Positions 48,558-57,434 of a stretch of DNA of 64,000 bases are shown here, in pieces. Source of the DNA: Amycolatopsis sp. 195334CR (GTDB taxonomy: Bacteria > Actinomycetota > Actinomycetes > Mycobacteriales > Pseudonocardiaceae); the NCBI RefSeq assembly GCF_017309385.1, contig NZ_JAFJMJ010000002.1, positions 2,046,001 through 2,110,000 of the forward strand, read 5' to 3'. Position 1 is the first letter of the stretch. Each line of letters begins with the position of its first letter. Both the position numbers and the translations under genes were made by a program. Under the pieces are notes generated by a model. The model had not been told where the DNA came from. It saw only the letters and a program-made list of their open reading frames with translations, and searched no databases.

Positions 48558-50177
48558 ATGGCCACCCCCACCGACCAGCGCCCCCAGCTCCGCGTGGTGC
48601 ACCTGGACGGGCGCACGCTCGCCCTGGACGACATCGCCGGCCTGGCGCGGCGCCCGGAACTGCGCACGGTCGCCCTCGACGAGGAGGCCTCGCGGCGCAT
48701 CGGCGAGTCGAACGCGCTGAAGCACCGCCTGATCGACTCCGGCACGCCGATCTACGGGGTCACCTCCGGCTTCGGCGACAGCAACCGGCGGCAGGTGTCC
48801 AAGCGCAAGACCAGCGACCTGCAGGACAACCTGGTCCGCTTCCTCTCCGCCGGGGTCGGCCCGATGGCCGAGCCCGACGTGGTGCGCGCCACCATGGTGG
48901 TGCGGGCGAACTGCCTGGCGCGCGGGCACTCCGGGGTGCGGCCGGAGCTGGTCTCCGCGCTGCTCGACCTGATCAACCACGATGTACTGCCGCTGATCCC
49001 CGAGCGCGGCACCGTGGGCGCCAGCGGTGACCTGGTCCCGCTGAGCTACCTGGCCGCCGCGCTGACCGGGCAGGGCCGGGTGCTGCACCGCGGTGAGGAG
49101 AAGTCCGCCGCCGCCGCGCTCGCCGACGCCGGCCTGACCCCGCTGACCCTGGAGGCGAAGGAGGGTCTGGCACTGGTCAACGGCACCTCGTTCATGTCCG
49201 GGTTCGCCGTGCTGGCCCTGCAGGACGCGGCCGAGCTGGCCTTCGCCGCCGATCTGTGCACCGCGATGACCAGCCAGGTGCTGCTGGGCAATCCCGGGCA
49301 CTTCGCCCCGTTCCTGTTCGACGCCAAGCCCCACGACGGGGTGCTGCGCAGCGCCGCGGCGATCCGCGCGGCGCTGTACGCCGACACCACCGCCGACAAC
49401 GGGGTCCGCCGCCCGGACACCGACTTCGCCGAGCTGGAACAGTCCATTCAGGACGCTTACTCGATCCGCTGCGCCCCGCACGTGACCGGCGTGCTGCGCG
49501 ACACCACCGACTGGGCGCGGCACTGGCTGACCGTGGAGGTCAACTCCGCCAACGACAACCCGCTGTTCGAGGTGCCCGCGGCCGCGGTGCGCAACGGCGG
49601 CAACTTCTACGGCGGCCACGTGGCGCAGGCGATGGACGCGCTCAAGACCGCGGTGGCCAGCGTCGGCGACCTGCTGGACCGGCAGCTCGAACTGGTGGTG
49701 GACGAGAAGTTCAACAACGGCCTGACCCCGAACCTGATCCCGCGGGTGGCCGACGGCGACTACGAGGCCGGGTTGTTCCACGGGTTCAAGGGCATGCAGA
49801 TCGTGGCCTCCTCGCTGGCCGCCGAATCGCTGAAGTGGACCATGCCCGCCGCGTCGTTCTCGCGCTCCACCGAGGCGCACAACCAGGACAAGGTCAGCAT
49901 GGGCACGATCGCCGCCCGGGACGCGCGGTCGGTGGTGCAGCTGGTCCAGCGGATCACCGCGATCCACCTGATCGCCCTGTGCCAGGCCGCGGACCTGCGC
50001 GGGACCGAGGTGCTGAGCGCGCCCACCGCGGCGGCGCACGGCGCGGTCCGCGAGGTGTGCGGGTTCCTCGACCGCGACCGGGCGATGGACACCGAGATCG
50101 AGCGGGTCGCCTCGCTCATCGCCAGCGGTGAGCTGCGCGCGGCGGTGGAGCTGTACACCGAGGGAGTCACCCGGTGA
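48558..50177 (+). CDS. MIO-type aromatic amino acid ammonia lyase (Phe-type)
   Basis: A 539-residue HAL/PAL-family enzyme. The Ala-Ser-Gly triad that forms the MIO electrophile is in GTVGASGDLVPLSYLA, and the catalytic Tyr lies in YGVTSGFGDS. In the selectivity position after LQDN the residues are Phe-Leu (LVRFLSAGVG), the pair typical of phenylalanine enzymes rather than His-Leu (tyrosine) or Ser-His (histidine). It should convert Phe to cinnamate; an aminomutase giving beta-Phe is an alternative. GAGAGGAC precedes the ATG. It overlaps the ligase gene by GTGA, which supports cinnamate supply. Confidence 0.9.
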   Translation: MATPTDQRPQLRVVHLDGRTLALDDIAGLARRPELRTVALDEEASRRIGESNALKHRLIDSGTPIYGVTSGFGDSNRRQVSKRKTSDLQDNLVRFLSAGVGPMAEPDVVRATMVVRANCLARGHSGVRPELVSALLDLINHDVLPLIPERGTVGASGDLVPLSYLAAALTGQGRVLHRGEEKSAAAALADAGLTPLTLEAKEGLALVNGTSFMSGFAVLALQDAAELAFAADLCTAMTSQVLLGNPGHFAPFLFDAKPHDGVLRSAAAIRAALYADTTADNGVRRPDTDFAELEQSIQDAYSIRCAPHVTGVLRDTTDWARHWLTVEVNSANDNPLFEVPAAAVRNGGNFYGGHVAQAMDALKTAVASVGDLLDRQLELVVDEKFNNGLTPNLIPRVADGDYEAGLFHGFKGMQIVASSLAAESLKWTMPAASFSRSTEAHNQDKVSMGTIAARDARSVVQLVQRITAIHLIALCQAADLRGTEVLSAPTAAAHGAVREVCGFLDRDRAMDTEIERVASLIASGELRAAVELYTEGVTR

Positions 50178-51931
50178 CCGGCGCCGTGGCGGCCACCGCC
50201 CGGCTCACCCGCTCCTGGTTGCCGGACGGGAGCCAGGTGATCGGCTGCGCCGAACCGCTCGGCGAGCACCCGCCGACACTGGCGCATTCGCTGCGGTACT
50301 GGGCCGGAAGCACGCCCGGCGCGGTGCTGGCCGCCGAGCGCGACGGCGAAGGCTGGCGGGAGCTGACTTACGGCGACGCGGCCGCCGGTGCCGCCGCGCT
50401 CGGCCAGGCCCTGCTCGATCGCGGGCTGGGCCCGGCCGCGCCGCTGATGGTGTTGTCCGGCAACTCGCTGAACCACCTGCTGCTCACGCTGGCGTGCTAC
50501 CTCACCGGCATCCCGGTGGTGCCGACCAGCGTCGCCTATTCCCTGCGCGCCACCGACCACGCCCGGCTTCGCGCCATTTCCGGCCTGGTCCGGCCGGGCC
50601 TGGTCTACGCCGAGAACGGGGACCAGTTCGGGACCGCGCTCGCCGCCGTCGGCGCGCCGTCCGTGCTCGCCCAGGACCTGGCGCACCTGCGTGCCACCGT
50701 GCCTGCCGGTGAGGTCGAGCGGGCCTTCGCCGCGCTGACACCGGACACCACGGCCAAGATCCTGTTCACCTCGGGGTCCACGGGCATGCCGAAGGGCGTG
50801 GTCAACACGCACGGCATGCTCAGCGCCAACCAGCAGATGCTGCGGCAGATCTGGCCGTTCCTGGCGGACCACCCGCCGGTGCTGACCGACTGGCTGCCGT
50901 GGAACCACACCTTCGGCGCCAACCACAACCTGCACCTCGCGCTGACCAACGGCGGCAGCCTGTACATCGACGACGGTTCGCCGCGACCCGGCGAATTCGA
51001 CCGCACCGTCGGCGCGCTGCGGTCGGTGCCGCCGACGATCTGCGTCAACGTGCCCGCCGGGTACGCGCAGCTCGTGCAGCGCTTCACCGCGGACCCCGCG
51101 CTGGCCGCGCGTGCGCTGTCGAGGATCGACATGATCCTGTACGCGGGCGCCGACCTGCCCGACGAACTGCGCGCGCGGCTGCGCGAGATCGCCAGGGACG
51201 CGACCGGCCGGGACGTGCCGGTGGTGTCCTCGTGGGGGTCCACCGAAACCGGCCCGGCGGCCACCTCCACCTACGGCGGCGCCGACCGGGGCATCGGGGT
51301 TCCGTTGCCCGGTACCGAAATCAAGCTGGCGCCGGTCGCGGGCAGGCTGGAGATCCGGGTGCGCGGCGCGTCGGTCACGCCGGGCTACCTGGGGGCCGAC
51401 TTCACCGACGTGGTGGACGAGGACGGCTTCTACCGCTCCGGTGACGCCGTGCGGATCGCCGACGAGGGCGGGGATCCGCGGCGGGGCGTGGTGTTCGACG
51501 GGCGCATCGCCGAGGACTTCAAACTGGACAGCGGGACCTGGGTGGTCTCGGGCAGGCTGCGCAACCGGCTGCTGTCCGCGGCGGGCATTCTCAGCGACGC
51601 CGTGCTGGTCGGGGACAACCGGTCCTACGTCACGGCGATCGCCTGGGCGCACCCCGAACGCGTCCGCGAGATCGTCGGCGACGGCCAGGACGCCGCCGTG
51701 CTCTCGCACCTGGCCGTGGTGCTGGCGGACCTGAACCAGGGCATGGGCGCGTCGGCCAGGGTGGAACGCCTGGTGGTGACCACCACGCCGCCGGACATCG
51801 ACGCCGGCGAGGTCACCGACAAGGGGCAGCTCAACCGCAGTGCGGTGCTCCGGCGCCGGGCGGAGCTGGTGGACCTGCTCTACGCCGAATCCCCGGACCG
51901 CACCAAGGTCGCCGTGGCCGCTCGGGCGTAG
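50174..51931 (+). CDS. Aryl-CoA/acyl-ACP ligase, feruloyl-CoA-synthetase-like (ANL superfamily)
   Basis: A 585-residue adenylate-forming enzyme. The P-loop is ILFTSGSTGMPKGVVNTH, the later motifs are SSWGSTETGPAA and FYRSGDAVRI. The layout, with LPWNHTFGANHNLHLALTNGGSLYIDDG, matches the feruloyl-CoA synthetase group. Coupled to the ammonia lyase, it most likely activates cinnamate (or a hydroxycinnamate) for the type II PKS or for the free condensation protein. CoA or ACP as acceptor cannot be told from sequence. Confidence 0.9.
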   Translation: MTGAVAATARLTRSWLPDGSQVIGCAEPLGEHPPTLAHSLRYWAGSTPGAVLAAERDGEGWRELTYGDAAAGAAALGQALLDRGLGPAAPLMVLSGNSLNHLLLTLACYLTGIPVVPTSVAYSLRATDHARLRAISGLVRPGLVYAENGDQFGTALAAVGAPSVLAQDLAHLRATVPAGEVERAFAALTPDTTAKILFTSGSTGMPKGVVNTHGMLSANQQMLRQIWPFLADHPPVLTDWLPWNHTFGANHNLHLALTNGGSLYIDDGSPRPGEFDRTVGALRSVPPTICVNVPAGYAQLVQRFTADPALAARALSRIDMILYAGADLPDELRARLREIARDATGRDVPVVSSWGSTETGPAATSTYGGADRGIGVPLPGTEIKLAPVAGRLEIRVRGASVTPGYLGADFTDVVDEDGFYRSGDAVRIADEGGDPRRGVVFDGRIAEDFKLDSGTWVVSGRLRNRLLSAAGILSDAVLVGDNRSYVTAIAWAHPERVREIVGDGQDAAVLSHLAVVLADLNQGMGASARVERLVVTTTPPDIDAGEVTDKGQLNRSAVLRRRAELVDLLYAESPDRTKVAVAARA

Positions 51932-51947
51932 AACGTCCTAAAAGGAC

Positions 51948-51977
51948 TTGAGCGCCCAGTGGCAGCTGGGCGCTCAA
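51948..51977 (+). terminator. Terminator after the ammonia lyase/ligase operon
   Basis: TTGAGCGCCCAG (51948-51959) and CTGGGCGCTCAA (51966-51977) form a perfect 12-bp stem with a 6-nt loop, 16 nt past the ligase stop. A small hairpin (GTCCT/AGGAC) stands just before it. Confidence 0.8.
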
Positions 51978-52042
51978 CCCCGTTACCCGATCCGCTGACG
52001 CTCGCGGTCCCGGCGGTGCGGTCGCCGGAAGTTCCCGGCCGG

Positions 52043-52060
52043 GGTGGTACGGCACCACGA
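52043..52060 (+). promoter_or_regulatory. GGTGGTACGGCACCACGA box, copy 2
   Basis: Identical over 18 nt to the box at 47147-47164, here about 45 nt upstream of the duplicated promoter region of LAL 4. Its dyad GTGGT/ACCAC suits a dimeric regulator such as the PucR or LAL proteins of this cluster. Confidence 0.6.
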
Positions 52061-52103
52061 ATTTAAGCCCGATTACCGGAGAGTTCCTTTTCCCGGGGCG
52101 GCG

Positions 52104-52220
52104 CGGAAACTGTGAAAATTCTCAGCCTTTACGGGGGCTGGCCGGATTCCGATACCTGCGGATAGCCGGTCCGTCGACAGCGCGCATACGTTGCGGTCGG
52201 AGATACGCGGAATGGGTGAC
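52104..52220 (+). repeat. Duplicated promoter region, copy 2 (LAL 4)
   Basis: The second copy of the about 117-nt repeat described at 48371-48488. It ends at the start region of LAL 4. The shared ATGGGTGAC gives an in-frame GTG (52216) here, while in the other copy the same GTG opens a frame that does not lead into the ammonia lyase. Confidence 0.8.
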
Positions 52221-52224
52221 AAAG

Positions 52225-54855
52225 ATGGTTGTGCGTACCTGGAACGATCGTGACCGTGAGTGGTCGGCGCTGACCGGCGCGCTCGCCGCGCTGTCCGGTG
52301 GCACCGGTGGGGTGGTGCTGGTGGAGGGTGCGCCGGGTACCGGCCGCACCCGGCTGCTGGCCGAGACCGTGGCCGCCGCCGCGGAACACGGTGTGGTGGC
52401 CTGCTCGGCCCGCGCCGACGAGCTGACCCAGTGGACGCCGCTGGCGCCGCTGGCCGACGCGCTCGGCGCGACGGTGTGGGCGCTGGGCAGGCCCGACGAC
52501 ACCCCGATGCGCCTGTCCGCCCGCCTGCTCGGCGAGATCGAGGACCGCGCCCGCCGGGCACCACAGCTGATCGTGCTGGACGACGTGCACTGGACCGATC
52601 CGATGACGCTGGCCGCGCTGCAGTCCTTCGCGGCCCACCTGCGGGACGCGCCGGTGCTCTGGGTGCTGGCGCGGCGTGACGGGACCGAGCACGGCCGGAC
52701 CGGTGCCGCCGCGGCCCGCCTGTTCGACCGCCTCGCCGAAGCCGGGGCGCCGCGCCTGCGGCTGGGCCCGCTGTCCGAGACGGCCGCGGTGGAACTGGCC
52801 GGGCAGGTGCTCGGCGCCCCGCCCGCTGGCGAACTGGCCGGACTGGTCGCCGAAGCCGCGGGGAATCCCGCGTTGCTGATGGCACTGGCCGAAGGACTGC
52901 GTGAGGACAAGGCCGTCCGGGTGCACGACGGGCACGCGGAACTGGTCGTCGCCCGGTTGCCCGCGCGGCTGACCGACGCGGTCGGCGAACGGCTGAGCGG
53001 GTTCAGCGCCGACACCCTCGGGGTGCTGGAGGTCGCGGCCGTGCTGGGGCACACCTTCCAGGCGGCCGACGTCGCCGAACTGCTCGGCCGCACCGCCGCC
53101 GACGTCGCCCGCGCGGTGCGCGAGGTGGTCTCCTCCGGCGTGCTCACCGACTCCGGTGACGGTGAACTTTCCTTCTGCTGCGGCCTTTTCCGGCGGTCGA
53201 TCAGCGAGACCATCCCGGCGTCCGTGCGGACCGCGCTGCACCGCCAGGCCGGGCTCCTGTTGCTCAGCCGGGGTGCCGAGGCCCGCGCTTCGGCGGTCGA
53301 CCACCTGCTCAGCGGCGCGCTGCCGGGGGACACCCAGGCCGTGCGCGCGCTGGCCGTCGCGGCGGAGCGCGTGGTCGACACCGAACCGGCCACGGCCGCG
53401 ACGATCGCGGAAAAGGCGCTGGCGCTGACCACTCCCGGCGACCTCGAAGTGCCAGAGCTGGCCCTCACCCGGGCGGCGGGACTGCTCCGCTGTGGCCGGT
53501 ACGACGAGGCCACCGACCTGATCTCCACCACGCTCGTGCAAGCACCCGAGCCGGCGGTGGCGGAACGGCTGTGCACCATCGCCGCCTCGATCCAAATGCT
53601 CACCGGCCGGGGCACCGCGTCCGCCGCCGAGCTGGACGCCGACGGCGAACCGGAAACCCGCGCGGTCCGCCTCGCCGCGACCGGTGACCCGAAAGCCGCC
53701 CTTGCTCTGTCCGAAGAGGACGGTCCGGTGGGCGCGGTGGCCCGCCAGGTGCTGGCCGACGAGGCCTGGTCCCGCGGCGAGATCGCGGAAAGCCTGCGCC
53801 TGAACCGGATCGCCGCCCAGTGCCCGGTGCCGTCGCTGGCCGGTGTCCCGCTGCCGCACCCCGCGCTGGTGCTGGCCGAACGCCTGGCCCAGCTCGGCGA
53901 ATTCGCCCAGGCCGAACGCGCACTGGCCGACATCACCGCCCGGATCGACCAGGCCGGGCACGTGCCCTTCGCCGAAGCGGCGAAGGCGGCTCGCGCGCGC
54001 ATCTCGCTCTGGGCGGGCCGCCTCGACGAGGCCGCGCAGGGGAGCGTGCCCGTCGTGCTCGGGGAACTCGCGCTGCGGCGCGGTGAACTCGGCGAGGCCG
54101 AACAGCACATCGCGGACTACCGCGAGCAGCCCGGCCACGACCCCGTCGCACTGCTCTGGCTCGAACTGCAGCTGGCCTCCGCCCGCCTCGAACCCGCCGA
54201 CGTCATCGCGCTGCTCGGGGACTCGCGCCCGACGCAGCCCCTGCTGCTGCACCCGGCGGCGGCCGGGTGGCTGGTCCGCACCGCGCTCGCCGCGGACGAC
54301 ACCGCGCTGGCCGGGCTGGTCGCCTCCGAAGCCGAGGACCTCGCCGAGCGCAACCCCGGTTGCGCGCCGCTCGCCGCCGCGGCCGCCCATTCCGCGGGCC
54401 TGCTCCGGCGCAAGGCGGGCAAGCTGCGCGAGGCGGTGGCCGCCCACGGTCACGGGTGGGCGCGGGCTTCCGCAGCCGAAGACCTCGCCGGACTGCTCGC
54501 CCGCGACGGCAAGTCCGCCGACGAGGTGGTCCGCGAACTCGACACCGCGCTGGAGGCCTACCAGGCGGCCGGTGCCCCGCGTGACGTGGCGCGGGTGCGC
54601 AGCCGGTTGCGGGCGGCGGGGGTGCGGCGGCGGCACTGGACCTACGCCGAGCGCCCGGTGTCCGGCTGGGGCAGCCTCACCGACACCGAACGCGACGTCG
54701 CCGAACTGGTCGCGCAGGGGCTGACGAATCGTCAGGTCGCCGCGCGCATGTTCGTTTCCCCGCACACCGTGCACGCGCACCTCGGCCGCATTTTCCGGAA
54801 ACTGGACGTCAATTCCCGGGTCGAGCTGACCGGGCTGCGGTTCCAGGTCGCTTGA
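52225..54855 (+). CDS. LAL-type LuxR regulator 4
   Basis: An 876-residue LAL protein. Walker A is EGAPGTGRTRLL, again with Arg in place of Lys; Walker B is LIVLDDVHWTDP. The helical region follows, then the LuxR domain LTDTERDVAELVAQGLTNRQVAARMFVSPHTVHAHLGRIFRKLDV. The ATG at 52225 is used; a GTG at 52216 adds three residues. Its promoter region is a duplicate of that of the ammonia lyase, so the two transcripts are probably controlled alike. It lies directly upstream of the PKS operon and may activate it. Confidence 0.92.
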   Translation: MVVRTWNDRDREWSALTGALAALSGGTGGVVLVEGAPGTGRTRLLAETVAAAAEHGVVACSARADELTQWTPLAPLADALGATVWALGRPDDTPMRLSARLLGEIEDRARRAPQLIVLDDVHWTDPMTLAALQSFAAHLRDAPVLWVLARRDGTEHGRTGAAAARLFDRLAEAGAPRLRLGPLSETAAVELAGQVLGAPPAGELAGLVAEAAGNPALLMALAEGLREDKAVRVHDGHAELVVARLPARLTDAVGERLSGFSADTLGVLEVAAVLGHTFQAADVAELLGRTAADVARAVREVVSSGVLTDSGDGELSFCCGLFRRSISETIPASVRTALHRQAGLLLLSRGAEARASAVDHLLSGALPGDTQAVRALAVAAERVVDTEPATAATIAEKALALTTPGDLEVPELALTRAAGLLRCGRYDEATDLISTTLVQAPEPAVAERLCTIAASIQMLTGRGTASAAELDADGEPETRAVRLAATGDPKAALALSEEDGPVGAVARQVLADEAWSRGEIAESLRLNRIAAQCPVPSLAGVPLPHPALVLAERLAQLGEFAQAERALADITARIDQAGHVPFAEAAKAARARISLWAGRLDEAAQGSVPVVLGELALRRGELGEAEQHIADYREQPGHDPVALLWLELQLASARLEPADVIALLGDSRPTQPLLLHPAAAGWLVRTALAADDTALAGLVASEAEDLAERNPGCAPLAAAAAHSAGLLRRKAGKLREAVAAHGHGWARASAAEDLAGLLARDGKSADEVVRELDTALEAYQAAGAPRDVARVRSRLRAAGVRRRHWTYAERPVSGWGSLTDTERDVAELVAQGLTNRQVAARMFVSPHTVHAHLGRIFRKLDVNSRVELTGLRFQVA

Positions 54856-54949
54856 GGCTTTTTATCAGATTTTCGCGGATTGTTCCCCGCGGTCAACAGG
54901 GAGATGATGGATTCATGGACCACTCCGGAATTCGGCGAAGGCGGCCGGT

Positions 54950-55903
54950 ATGCCGCTGATCACCGAACCGCACCAGTTCAACGTCGGTGACCTCTACGTC
55001 GATCTGCTCGGGATCGTCGGGGAGCCGCTCTACCTCAAGTGCGAGGGATTCAACTTCGCCGGTTCGATCAAATTGAAGGCGGCCGCGGAAATGGTGGCCG
55101 CCGCCGAGCGGTCGGGCGCGCTGCGGCCGGATTCGGTGCTGGTGGAATCGTCGTCCGGGAATCTCGGGGTGGCGCTGAGCATGATCCTGGCGGCGAAGGG
55201 CCGCCGGTTCGAGTGCGTGACCGACATCCGGTGCAACCCGGCCGCGGTGCGGTTGATGGAGAGCTACGGCGCGACGGTCCACCTGATCACCGAGCCCGGG
55301 GCCGACGGCGGTTTCCTGACCGCGCGGCTGGACCACGTGCGGGCCCTGTGCACCCGCGACGACCGGTACGTCTGGCTGAACCAGTACGCCAACCCGGACA
55401 ACTGGGGCGCGCACTACCGCACCACCGGACCCGAGATCCTCAAGCAGTTCCCCGACGTGGAGGTGCTCTTCGTCGGCGCGGGCACCACCGGCACGCTGAT
55501 GGGCTGTGCCCGCTACATCCGGGACGAGCAGTTGCCGGTCACCGTGGTCGCGGTGGACGCGGTCGGCTCGGTGACCTTCGGCCTGCCGCCCTCGCGGCGG
55601 CTGATCCCCGGGCTGGGCACCAGCACCCCGCCGGCCATCTTCGACGCCACCTTCGCCGACGACGTGGTGCACGTGAGCGAACCGGACTCGATCGCGATGT
55701 GCCGCAAGCTGGCCGGGCACGGCTTCCTGTTCGGCGGGTCCACCGGGACCGTGCTGGCCGGGGCGCTGGACTGGCTCTCGCGCAACCGGATGTCCGGTAC
55801 CGGCGTGCTGATCGCGCCGGACCTGGGTGAGCGCTACCTCGACTCGATCTACGACGACGGGTGGTTCAGCAGCAACTACGAGACGGAAGGGGCGCACAGA
55901 TGA
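54950..55903 (+). CDS. sbnA: SbnA-like PLP enzyme for 2,3-diaminopropionate synthesis
   Basis: A 317-residue cysteine-synthase-fold enzyme. The PLP Lys lies in FAGSIKLKAA, the phosphate loop is VGAGTTGTL, and the substrate loop is ESSSGNLGVALS. These and the length fit SbnA, which joins O-phosphoserine and glutamate to N-(2-amino-2-carboxyethyl)-L-glutamate. The matching dehydrogenase SbnB ends the same operon, which makes the assignment strong. It overlaps the ACP gene by ATGA. The product would be L-2,3-diaminopropionate for the NRPS or for carbamoylation. Confidence 0.88.
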   Translation: MPLITEPHQFNVGDLYVDLLGIVGEPLYLKCEGFNFAGSIKLKAAAEMVAAAERSGALRPDSVLVESSSGNLGVALSMILAAKGRRFECVTDIRCNPAAVRLMESYGATVHLITEPGADGGFLTARLDHVRALCTRDDRYVWLNQYANPDNWGAHYRTTGPEILKQFPDVEVLFVGAGTTGTLMGCARYIRDEQLPVTVVAVDAVGSVTFGLPPSRRLIPGLGTSTPPAIFDATFADDVVHVSEPDSIAMCRKLAGHGFLFGGSTGTVLAGALDWLSRNRMSGTGVLIAPDLGERYLDSIYDDGWFSSNYETEGAHR

Positions 55904-56208
55904 GCGACAGCGCTGAGATCGCCGAGCGCAAGGCCGTGATCAAGGAACTGGCCTGCGAGGCCTTCGAGATCGAACCCGAGGAGCTCACCGAGCACACGCT
56001 GTTCGACGAGGACCTCGGCATCGACTCGCTGAGCGCGATCGATCTGCTCGCCGCGCTGGAGAAGCGCTTCGGCGTGGAGATCGACCAGGTGGACCTGACC
56101 CAGCTGACCAGCCTGGCCACGGTCTACGAGTTCATCGCCGGGGAACTGGGCTGGTCCGGCGGGGTCGCCGCCGGGCAGCCGGTCTCCGGCGCGGTGAGCG
56201 GGGTCTGA
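55900..56208 (+). CDS. Acyl carrier protein
   Basis: A 102-residue ACP. The phosphopantetheine Ser is in LGIDSLSAIDLL, flanked by the usual acidic helices (FDEDLGI, EKRFGVEI). A Gly/Ala/Val-rich tail of about 20 residues follows the folded part. It is coupled upstream to the sbnA-like gene and downstream to the first ketosynthase (TGATG overlap), so it is the carrier for this type II PKS. Confidence 0.95.
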   Translation: MSDSAEIAERKAVIKELACEAFEIEPEELTEHTLFDEDLGIDSLSAIDLLAALEKRFGVEIDQVDLTQLTSLATVYEFIAGELGWSGGVAAGQPVSGAVSGV

Positions 56209-57434
56209 TGCCCGCCGAGCCGGCCCGGGTGGTGATCACCGGAATGGGGGCCGTGTCCAGCATCGGCGTGGGAGTGCCCGAGTTCGCCGCCGGGTTGCGG
56301 GCCGGTCGCCACGGTGCCGGCCCGGCGACCGCCTTCGACCCCACCGGCTTCCCGTCGGAACTGGTCTGCGAGGTCAAGGACTTCCACGAGCAGGAGTGGC
56401 TCTCCGGCGACCTCGGCGGGATGAGCCGGACCAGCCGGTTCGCCACGGCCGCCACCGCGATGGCGCTGACCGGCGCCGGGCTCGGGCCCGAGGACCTGCG
56501 GCCCCGGCGGGGCATGGTCGTGGTCGGCACCACCGACGGGCAGTCGCAGGACATCGACGACCTGGTGGCCACCACGGTCGGTGCCGGGCCCGAGCACCTG
56601 GACCCGGTGCTGACCGGCCGCCTCTCCGCGCAGCGGCTGGCGCTCGACGTGGCCGCCCACTTCGGACTGTCCGATGTAGACGCCTACACCCTGGGCACGG
56701 CCTGCTCGGCGGGCAACTACGCGATCGGCGACGCCTTCGACGCGGTGCGCTCCGGCGCGGCCGACTACGCGCTCGCCGGTGGCGCCGACGTGGTCAGCCG
56801 CCGCAACTTCGCCAGCTTCCACCGGCTGGGCCTGGTCGCGCCGGACGCCTGCCGCCCGTTCGACGTCGGCCGCGCGGGCATTCTCAACGGTGAGGGCGCG
56901 GGCATCCTGCTGCTGGAAACGCTCGACTCGGCACTGGCCCGCGGCGCCACCGTGCACGCGGAGGTGCTGGGCTACGGGCTCAACTGCGACGGCGGCCACC
57001 CGGTGGCGCCCGACCAGGACAGCGTGGCGCGGTGCATGCGGCTGGCGCTGGACGACGCGCGCGTCAAGCCCGACGAGGTCGACCTGATCTCCGCGCACGG
57101 CACCGGCACCAAGCTCAACGACGTCACCGAGTGCGAAGCGATCCGCGACGTCTACGGCGAGCGGCCGCCTCGCACCGTCTCGCTCAAGTCGATGCTGGGC
57201 CACACGATGGGCGCGTCCGCCGCGCTCGCCGCGATCGCCGCGACGGTGGCGCTGGAGCAGGGCTTCGTGCCGCCGACGATCAACCACCGCGAGACCGATC
57301 CGGCCTGCGGCGTGGACTGCGTGCCGAACCGGGCGGTCGAGGCCGACCTGCGGGTGGTGCAGAGCAACGGGCTGGCCTTCGGTGGCAACAACGCCGTGGT
57401 GCTGCTCGGCAAGTACGAGAGGACTCCGGTATGA
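56208..57434 (+). CDS. Beta-ketoacyl synthase, KS-alpha 1
   Basis: A 408-residue thiolase-fold KS. The catalytic triad is complete: Cys in LGTACSAGNYAIG (about residue 167), His in SAHGTGTKLND and His in KSMLGHTMGASA. It pairs with the smaller KS-like gene that overlaps it by ATGA. Together they should catalyse decarboxylative chain extension on the ACP. Which of the two KS pairs starts and which extends the chain cannot be told. Confidence 0.93.
   Translation: MPAEPARVVITGMGAVSSIGVGVPEFAAGLRAGRHGAGPATAFDPTGFPSELVCEVKDFHEQEWLSGDLGGMSRTSRFATAATAMALTGAGLGPEDLRPRRGMVVVGTTDGQSQDIDDLVATTVGAGPEHLDPVLTGRLSAQRLALDVAAHFGLSDVDAYTLGTACSAGNYAIGDAFDAVRSGAADYALAGGADVVSRRNFASFHRLGLVAPDACRPFDVGRAGILNGEGAGILLLETLDSALARGATVHAEVLGYGLNCDGGHPVAPDQDSVARCMRLALDDARVKPDEVDLISAHGTGTKLNDVTECEAIRDVYGERPPRTVSLKSMLGHTMGASAALAAIAATVALEQGFVPPTINHRETDPACGVDCVPNRAVEADLRVVQSNGLAFGGNNAVVLLGKYERTPV

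Noticed and set aside
48484..48720. Short ORF starting with the GTG of the duplicated promoter region
   Set aside because: It is out of frame with, and runs into, the ammonia-lyase gene. It looks like a leftover of the promoter duplication rather than a gene.
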